Notes under the pieces: generated by a model
The model's input: the letters and a program-made list of their open reading frames with translations, nothing else
Told to the model about the DNA's origin: nothing
Databases searched by the model: none
DNA from: Bacillus_CJ salitolerans
GTDB lineage: Bacteria > Bacillota > Bacilli > Bacillales > SA4
Direction: 5' to 3'
Assembly: GCF_042680805.1 (NCBI RefSeq)
Contig: NZ_JBHUEM010000021.1
Coordinates: forward strand, 41,513-105,512
Length of the DNA stretch: 64,000 nt
Program-made: the position numbers and the translations under genes
Shown here: positions 59,211-64,000 of the stretch, piece by piece
Layout of the letters: the number at the start of each line of letters is the position of its first letter
How positions within the stretch are numbered: position 1 is the stretch's first letter

Positions 59211-61391
59211 ATGGAATCTGTAGCAAATAAGCAAAACGATATCATTAAAGCGATTTCGTCACAATTAAACATAAAAACAAAACAGGTACAAAATGTTATT
59301 GAACTATTAGAACAGGATAATACTGTACCGTTTATTGCGCGATATAGGAAAGAAATGACTGGTGCTTTAGATGAAGTAGAAATTAGAAGTATTCAAGAGC
59401 AGTGGCAATACTTGCAGAACTTGGAAAAACGAAAGGAAGAAGTAATAAGGCTGATAGATGAGCAAGGAAAATTATCCCCTGAATTACAAACTTCTATTTT
59501 GAATGCAGCAAAACTTCAAACCATTGAAGATTTATATCGACCTTATAAGCAGAAGAGACGCACAAAGGCAACCGTTGCTAAAGAGAAAGGCTTAGAGCCG
59601 CTTGCTTTATGGATACTGGATCAGCCGCCTGGAGATATAATTGAGGAGGCTAAGAGATATTTATCAGAAGAACATGAAATCTTAGCAACTGAAGAGGCAT
59701 TGCAAGGAGCACAAGATATTATTGCAGAGATTATTTCGGACGAGCCTTCTTATCGAGAATGGATAAGAACCACTACCTATCAAAAAGGGAAAATTGTGAC
59801 GTCTGTTAAGGATGAAGAGAAGGATGAGAAGAGAATCTTTGAAATGTATTATGAATATGAAGAGCCTATTAGTAAGGCAGCTCCACACCGTATTCTAGCC
59901 ATGAACCGGGGAGAAAAAGAGGAAGTGTTAAAGGTATCACTAGATGCACCCTCTGATTTGGTTGTTAAGCATATTACAGATAAGGTAATAGGTAAAAAGC
60001 ACTCTCCAGCTAACGATTACATAAAAATTGCGATTGAGGATGGTTATAAACGACTCATCCAGCCTTCGATTGAGCGTGAAATTAGGAAGGAGTTAACAGA
60101 AAAGGCTGAGGAACAGGCTATACATATCTTCTCTGAAAACTTGAGAAACCTCTTGTTGCAACCACCATTAAAGGGAAAAACCGTCTTAGGAGTCGATCCA
60201 GCCTATCGAACTGGTTGCAAATTAGCGGTTGTTGATGAAACAGGTAAAGTTCTGCATATCGATGTAATTTATCCACATCCACCTGTTTCCAAGATGGATG
60301 ACGCAAAGAAAAAAATACTCGACATTCTAAGTAAATATCCTATTGAAATGATTGCGGTTGGAAATGGTACTGCATCCAGAGAAACTGAACAGTTTGTGGC
60401 AGGTATGATTAAGGAATTAGAAAGAGACATTTACTATCTTATTGTTAATGAAGCGGGAGCGAGTGTGTATTCAGCTTCTGATATAGCAAGAGAGGAATTT
60501 CCTAATCTGCAAGTGGAGGAAAGAAGTGCCATCTCTATCGCACGTCGTTTGCAGGACCCTCTAGCTGAACTTGTAAAAATCGATCCGAAATCAGTAGGTG
60601 TTGGACAATATCAACATGACGTAACACAGAAAAAGCTAAATGACTCTTTAACATTCGTAGTTGAAATGGTTGTGAACCAAGTGGGTGTTAATGTCAACAC
60701 TGCTTCTTCTTCATTACTTCAATATGTAGCAGGCTTAAGCAAGACAGTAGCTAATAACATTGTGAAGAAAAGAGATGAAAAAGGAAGATTTTTAAGTCGC
60801 GCTGATTTAAAAGCCATTCCAAGACTTGGAGCGAAAACGTATGAACAATGTATTGGGTTTTTACGAATTGTAGAGGGAGAAAATCCGTTAGATCGGACAT
60901 CCATACACCCTGAAAATTATGGTGTTGTAAGCAATCTATTGAACAAGCTTGATTCGAATATAGAAGAATTGGGAAGTGCTGAGTTAAAAGGAAAGCTTCA
61001 ATCCATTGACGTAAATCGTTTATCCGAAGAATTAAATGTTGGGGCAATTACTTTACAGGATATAGTAGAAGCACTTGCTAGACCTGAACGCGATCCTCGT
61101 GATGAACTACCAAAACCATTGTTAAAGAAGGACATTTTAAAGCTTGAAGATTTAGTAAAAGGAATGGAATTAGAAGGTACGGTTAGAAATGTTGTCGATT
61201 TCGGTGCATTTGTTGATATAGGTGTGAAGCAGGATGGACTTGTCCATATTTCAAAATTGAGTAAGAATTTTGTTAAGCATCCACTAGATATCGTATCCGT
61301 TGGGGATGTTGTGACCGTTTGGGTTGATGACGTAGATCTAAAAAAGGGTAGAGTAGCATTAACGATGCTACCACCAGAAGTGCAAATATAA
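59211..61391 (+). CDS. tex: Tex family RNA-binding protein (YdcI)
   Basis: A 726-residue protein. The N-terminal Tex helix domain (about 1-200, VPFIARYRKEMTGALDEVEI), a YqgF/RNase H-like domain (GKTVLGVDPAYRTGCKLAVV), helix-hairpin-helix motifs (GVNVNTASSSLLQYVAGLS, LKAIPRLGAKTYEQCIGFL) and a C-terminal S1 RNA-binding domain (about 655-722, RNVVDFGAFVDIGVKQDG). It binds RNA and affects transcription or its termination. The start ATG follows CTAGGAGTGAATCT. Conserved place after rsbX. Confidence 0.95.
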   Translation: MESVANKQNDIIKAISSQLNIKTKQVQNVIELLEQDNTVPFIARYRKEMTGALDEVEIRSIQEQWQYLQNLEKRKEEVIRLIDEQGKLSPELQTSILNAAKLQTIEDLYRPYKQKRRTKATVAKEKGLEPLALWILDQPPGDIIEEAKRYLSEEHEILATEEALQGAQDIIAEIISDEPSYREWIRTTTYQKGKIVTSVKDEEKDEKRIFEMYYEYEEPISKAAPHRILAMNRGEKEEVLKVSLDAPSDLVVKHITDKVIGKKHSPANDYIKIAIEDGYKRLIQPSIEREIRKELTEKAEEQAIHIFSENLRNLLLQPPLKGKTVLGVDPAYRTGCKLAVVDETGKVLHIDVIYPHPPVSKMDDAKKKILDILSKYPIEMIAVGNGTASRETEQFVAGMIKELERDIYYLIVNEAGASVYSASDIAREEFPNLQVEERSAISIARRLQDPLAELVKIDPKSVGVGQYQHDVTQKKLNDSLTFVVEMVVNQVGVNVNTASSSLLQYVAGLSKTVANNIVKKRDEKGRFLSRADLKAIPRLGAKTYEQCIGFLRIVEGENPLDRTSIHPENYGVVSNLLNKLDSNIEELGSAELKGKLQSIDVNRLSEELNVGAITLQDIVEALARPERDPRDELPKPLLKKDILKLEDLVKGMELEGTVRNVVDFGAFVDIGVKQDGLVHISKLSKNFVKHPLDIVSVGDVVTVWVDDVDLKKGRVALTMLPPEVQI

Positions 61392-61403
61392 TTCTCAAAA
61401 AGA

Positions 61404-61431
61404 AGCACTGCTAATTAGGAGCAGTGTTTTT
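61404..61431 (+). terminator. Terminator after tex
   Basis: AGCACTGCT / AGCAGTGTT with a 7-base loop and a T run. It overlaps the 3' end of the convergent cmpA gene. Confidence 0.8.
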
Positions 61432-61528
61432 TTCTATAAAAATACCAGCATTGATTAAGTAATTTAATTTGATAGCGATTTTTCTCATAAAATGCACGTG
61501 TCATTTGATTTTTTAACCATACAGGCAT
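61415..61528 (-). CDS. cmpA: Cortex morphogenetic protein CmpA
   Basis: A 37-residue protein starting MPVWLKNQMTRAFYEKNRYQ and ending IKLLNQCWYFYRKKHCS, recognisable as CmpA, which in B. subtilis acts in a quality-control pathway that delays spore cortex assembly and promotes degradation of SpoIVA in defective cells. The ATG (61528) has a perfect AAAGGAGGTTAGGGCA upstream. It lies between tex and ydcK as in B. subtilis. Length agrees exactly with the family. It is easy to miss because of its size. Confidence 0.93.
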   Translation of the reverse strand: MPVWLKNQMTRAFYEKNRYQIKLLNQCWYFYRKKHCS

Positions 61529-61632
61529 TGCCCTAACCTCCTTTATTTGTATAATGAAGGATGTATGTTACATTAATATGTTTATATTCCTAAAAATGTG
61601 CTTTTATCATATGTGAATGGTGGTGAAATTGC

Positions 61633-62094
61633 ATGACAGATGAACAGCTCCAACAAATAGTTGAAGAAATTTCACTAACGTTTTTTGGTATGCCTTTTCT
61701 TCACAAAGCCATCTTTAATAATCGATTACGAACAACTGGTGGGAGATATTTATTGAACTCCCATAACATTGAAGTAAATTATAAGTACTATGAAGAACTA
61801 GGATTAAAAGAGCTGGTTGGAATCATAAAACACGAGCTCTGTCACTATCATCTTCATATAATGGGAAAAGGATACAAGCATGGTGATGATGATTTCAAAC
61901 AACTCCTCATTAAAGTAGATGCTCCTAGATATTGTCAGGCTTTGGAGTCCGTTAAAAGAAAAAGACAATCCACATTCCGTGTATATCATTGTGAAAAATG
62001 TGGACAGCTTTACAAAAGAAAAAGAAGAATTAACACGTCACGATATGTATGTGGAAAATGTAGCGGAAGACTTAAGGAAGTCCTTCCAAAATAG
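61633..62094 (+). CDS. ydcK: SprT-like zinc protein YdcK
   Basis: A 153-residue SprT-family protein. The putative zinc-metallopeptidase motif is HELCHYHLH (about residue 78-86); the C-terminus has a zinc ribbon (YHCEKCGQLYKRKR, YVCGKCSGRLKEV). Biological role unclear in bacilli. The start ATG follows GGTGGTGAAATTGC. Its neighbours tex, cmpA and the tRNA cluster are the same as in B. subtilis. Confidence 0.93.
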   Translation: MTDEQLQQIVEEISLTFFGMPFLHKAIFNNRLRTTGGRYLLNSHNIEVNYKYYEELGLKELVGIIKHELCHYHLHIMGKGYKHGDDDFKQLLIKVDAPRYCQALESVKRKRQSTFRVYHCEKCGQLYKRKRRINTSRYVCGKCSGRLKEVLPK

Positions 62095-62130
62095 TCTTGA
62101 CTGAAAAAAATAGATATGATAAATTATAGA

Positions 62131-62170
62131 AACCGTCGCTCGGGAATATAATTATTTCGACGGTTTTTTA
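62131..62170 (+). terminator. Terminator after ydcK
   Basis: AACCGTCG / CGACGGTT with a 19-base loop and a T run. Confidence 0.7.
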
Positions 62171-62183
62171 CCAAGTATTACAA

Positions 62184-62216
62184 GGTTGACTTGAATATAA
62201 ACCTGTTATATTATAT
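62184..62216 (+). promoter_or_regulatory. Strong promoter of the tRNA cluster
   Basis: TTGACT, 17 bases, TATTAT, with an AT-rich upstream part. It is well placed to transcribe the tRNA genes and perhaps the rRNA operon. About 125 bases of leader follow, with no gene. Confidence 0.75.
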
Positions 62217-62342
62217 TAAAGTCGCCACTGCAAAATAGCAGATAAGGCGTATCAATTGAGAGTCAACTTGAACAAGCATTCTGGAATTGGGACGCTCAGT
62301 TTCTATCAAAGTGGATAGCGTAATTGAATACCGTTATATTAT

Positions 62343-62417
62343 TCCACCATAGCTCAGCGGTAGAGCATTCGGCTGTTAACCGAAGGGTCGTAGGTTCGAA
62401 TCCTACTGGTGGAGCCA
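62343..62417 (+). tRNA. tRNA-Asn (GTT)
   Basis: Cloverleaf with acceptor TCCACCA/TGGTGGA, anticodon loop CTGTTAA (anticodon GTT) and GGTTCGAATCC T arm; CCA encoded. First of eleven. Confidence 0.97.
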
Positions 62418-62422
62418 TTTAT

Positions 62423-62513
62423 GGGGAAGTACTCAAGTGGCTGAAGAGGCGCCCCTGCTAAGGGTGTAGGTCGTTAACGCGGCGCGAGGGTTCAAATCCC
62501 TCCTTCTCCGCCA
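62423..62513 (+). tRNA. tRNA-Ser (GCT)
   Basis: Class II tRNA with a long variable arm; anticodon GCT in CTGCTAA; T arm GGGTTCAAATCCC; CCA encoded. Confidence 0.96.
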
Positions 62514-62529
62514 TAAATGTTTATATAAT

Positions 62530-62601
62530 GGCCCATTGGTCAAGCGGTTAAGACACCGCCCTTTCACGGCGGTAACACGGGTTCGAATCCCGTATGGGTC
62601 A
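62530..62601 (+). tRNA. tRNA-Glu (TTC), no encoded CCA
   Basis: Acceptor GGCCCAT/ATGGGTC, anticodon TTC in CTTTCAC, T arm GGGTTCGAATCCC. After the discriminator A the DNA reads CTTC, so CCA must be added by the tRNA nucleotidyltransferase; it is the only one of the eleven without it. Confidence 0.95.
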
Positions 62602-62651
62602 CTTCTATAATGGAGAGAGAAATCTAATTTCTTTCTCCATTATTATCCTAC

Positions 62652-62727
62652 GGAGGATTAGCTCAGCTGGGAGAGCACCTGCCTTACAAGCAGGGGGTCG
62701 GCGGTTCGATCCCGTCATCCTCCACCA
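62652..62727 (+). tRNA. tRNA-Val (TAC)
   Basis: Acceptor GGAGGAT/ATCCTCC, anticodon TAC in CTTACAA, T arm CGGTTCGATCCCG; CCA encoded. Confidence 0.97.
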
Positions 62728-62751
62728 GAGTATATGCATAACTAATGATAA

Positions 62752-62827
62752 GGTCCCGTGGTGTAGCGGTTAACATGCCTGCCTGTCACGCAGGAGATCG
62801 CGGGTTCGATTCCCGTCGGGACCGCCA
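62752..62827 (+). tRNA. tRNA-Asp (GTC)
   Basis: Acceptor GGTCCCG/CGGGACC, anticodon GTC in CTGTCAC, CCA encoded. Confidence 0.97.
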
Positions 62828-62834
62828 TTATTTT

Positions 62835-62909
62835 TGGGCTATAGCCAAGCGGTAAGGCAACGGACTTTGACTCCGTCATGCGTTGGTTCGAATCCAGCTA
62901 GCCCAGCCA
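62835..62909 (+). tRNA. tRNA-Gln (TTG)
   Basis: Acceptor TGGGCTA/TAGCCCA, anticodon TTG in CTTTGAC, CCA encoded. Confidence 0.96.
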
Positions 62910-62937
62910 ATCTTTATATAATATTCATATGTGATTC

Positions 62938-63022
62938 GCGGATGTGGCGGAATTGGCAGACGCACCAGACTTAGGATCTGGCGCCTTACGGCGTGGGGGT
63001 TCGACTCCCTTCATCCGCACCA
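62938..63022 (+). tRNA. tRNA-Leu (TAG)
   Basis: Class II tRNA, acceptor GCGGATG/CATCCGC, anticodon TAG in CTTAGGA, CCA encoded. Confidence 0.96.
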
Positions 63023-63095
63023 AAGTTTTTTCGCATAAGCGAATATTACTTTCATTAATATCACAATAGCGAATCATTTGTTTAGCTTTCCCAAT

Positions 63096-63181
63096 GCGGT
63101 CGTGGCGGAACGGCAGACGCGCTAGCTTGAGGGGCTAGTGGGGGTATCCCCGTGGAGGTTCAAGTCCTCTCGGCCGCACCA
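63096..63181 (+). tRNA. tRNA-Leu (GAG)
   Basis: Class II tRNA, acceptor GCGGTCG/CGGCCGC, anticodon GAG in TTGAGGG, CCA encoded. Its anticodon arm CTAGC-TTGAGGG-GCTAG (63122-63138) has the arrangement of the ICEBs1 attachment site in B. subtilis trnS-leu2; the gene is intact here. Confidence 0.96.
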
Positions 63182-63244
63182 AAAAATGGAACTTGCAATA
63201 TCACAGTAGATGTTGTATTCTATAAAAACCGGCAAAAAATATTA

Positions 63245-63321
63245 GCGCCCGTAGCTCAATTGGATAGAGTGTTTGACTACGGATCAAAAGGTTAGGGGTT
63301 CGACTCCTCTCGGGCGCGCCA
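63245..63321 (+). tRNA. tRNA-Arg (ACG)
   Basis: Acceptor GCGCCCG/CGGGCGC, anticodon ACG in CTACGGA, CCA encoded. Confidence 0.97.
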
Positions 63322-63330
63322 AATAGATTG

Positions 63331-63407
63331 CGGGAAGTGGCTCAGCTTGGTAGAGCACCTGGTTTGGGACCAGGGGGTCGCAGGTTCAAATCCTGTCTTC
63401 CCGACCA
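63331..63407 (+). tRNA. tRNA-Pro (TGG)
   Basis: Acceptor CGGGAAG/CTTCCCG, anticodon TGG in TTTGGGA, CCA encoded. Confidence 0.97.
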
Positions 63408-63426
63408 TTCATAGAATAAGTTATTC

Positions 63427-63500
63427 GCGGGTGTAGTTTAATGGTAAAACCTCAGCCTTCCAAGCTGATGTCGTGAGTTCGATTCTCATCACCCGCTCCA
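63427..63500 (+). tRNA. tRNA-Gly (TCC)
   Basis: Acceptor GCGGGTG/CACCCGC, anticodon TCC in CTTCCAA, discriminator T, CCA encoded. Last tRNA before the rRNA leader. Confidence 0.97.
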
Positions 63501-63527
63501 ATTTGTATTACTGGAAGAAACTTCTTG

Positions 63528-63556
63528 TTGAAAGTAAGCGAGAAAGATGATATACT
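63528..63556 (+). promoter_or_regulatory. rRNA operon promoter
   Basis: TTGAAA, 17 bases, TATACT, between tRNA-Gly and the 16S gene. The following leader contains TTCTTTGAAAACTAAACAAA and CGTCAAGCG, the sequence usual in Bacillus rRNA leaders near the antitermination box A. Confidence 0.7.
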
Positions 63557-63712
63557 AATTTTCTAGCAAGTAAGACAAGTTCTTTGAAAACTAAACAAAA
63601 CGTCAAGCGTGTTGGTTTTATAAACCAACGAGGTTATTTCATAGTAAATAACCATCAATAATTTTAAAAATCTACTATTGTAGATTGTCGGTGTTTTTGA
63701 GCAATCAAACAT

Positions 63713-64000
<288 letters not shown>

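Noticed and set aside
61392..61632. Empty intergenic region between tex and ydcK
   Set aside because: The minus strand encodes the 37-residue CmpA with a perfect ribosome site, so it is not empty.

Overview
The window is chromosomal DNA from a spore-forming, low-GC member of the Bacillaceae. Evidence: Bacillus-type Shine-Dalgarno sequences with frequent TTG/GTG starts, T-box leaders, a complete rsb-sigB stress module, sporulation genes (ydcC, cmpA), and gene order matching the Bacillus subtilis ddl-murF-cshA-ydbST-ydcA-acpS-ydcC-alr-ndoAI/ndoA-rsbRSTUVW-sigB-rsbX-tex-ydcK-tRNA block. It is not B. subtilis: the left half is accessory and differs from that species. A run of 10 N (51191-51200) marks an assembly gap, so this is a draft sequence.

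Layout. 1-5 kb: a decayed gene, a short tyrosine recombinase, a YitT membrane protein, a Nudix-like/kinase-like fusion behind a structured leader, and a two-domain GNAT acetyltransferase. 5-10.6 kb: a DDAH-like amidinohydrolase, a two-PAS GGDEF-EAL protein, a class D-like sortase and tyrZ with a T-box. 10.6-13.6 kb: a multiply broken gene, a DinB protein and an XRE regulator carrying seven 29-residue LAPF repeats. 13.7-18.4 kb: a minus-strand arsenic cluster arsR-arsB-arsC / arsD-arsA, followed by a HesB/IscA-like gene whose reading frame is interrupted by one TGA exactly where the family has cysteine, with a SECIS-like hairpin just downstream: a probable selenoprotein. 18.4-26.1 kb: two small membrane proteins, cystine transporter tcyP, an MFS transporter, a T-box-controlled APC permease and a DinB-DJ-1/PfpI fusion. 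26.1-30.1 kb: csoR-copZ-copA plus a His-rich exported protein, with two CsoR-like operators. 30.2-31.7 kb: an Hsp20 protein and three GerP-like small proteins. 31.8-35.1 kb: a MoxR / DUF58 / DUF4129 operon.

35.3-62.1 kb is the conserved core: cell-wall precursor enzymes (ddl, murF, alr), a GH18-SLH wall hydrolase, an RNA helicase, mscL, uvsE, PH-domain membrane proteins, rhomboid, acpS, the EndoAI/EndoA toxin-antitoxin pair and the sigma-B operon with an internal sigma-B promoter before rsbV. The last 1.7 kb holds eleven tRNA genes and the start of a 16S rRNA gene.

Two dispersed intergenic repeat families occur in the window. One has ends resembling GGCTCCAGC...CCTGAGCCTTTTGTTC, the other is a long hairpin element; they are nested at 53.8 kb, and the N gap lies inside a copy of the second. 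The observation I rate highest is the candidate selenoprotein at the end of the arsenic cluster. Base positions of short sites were counted by eye and may be off by one or two.
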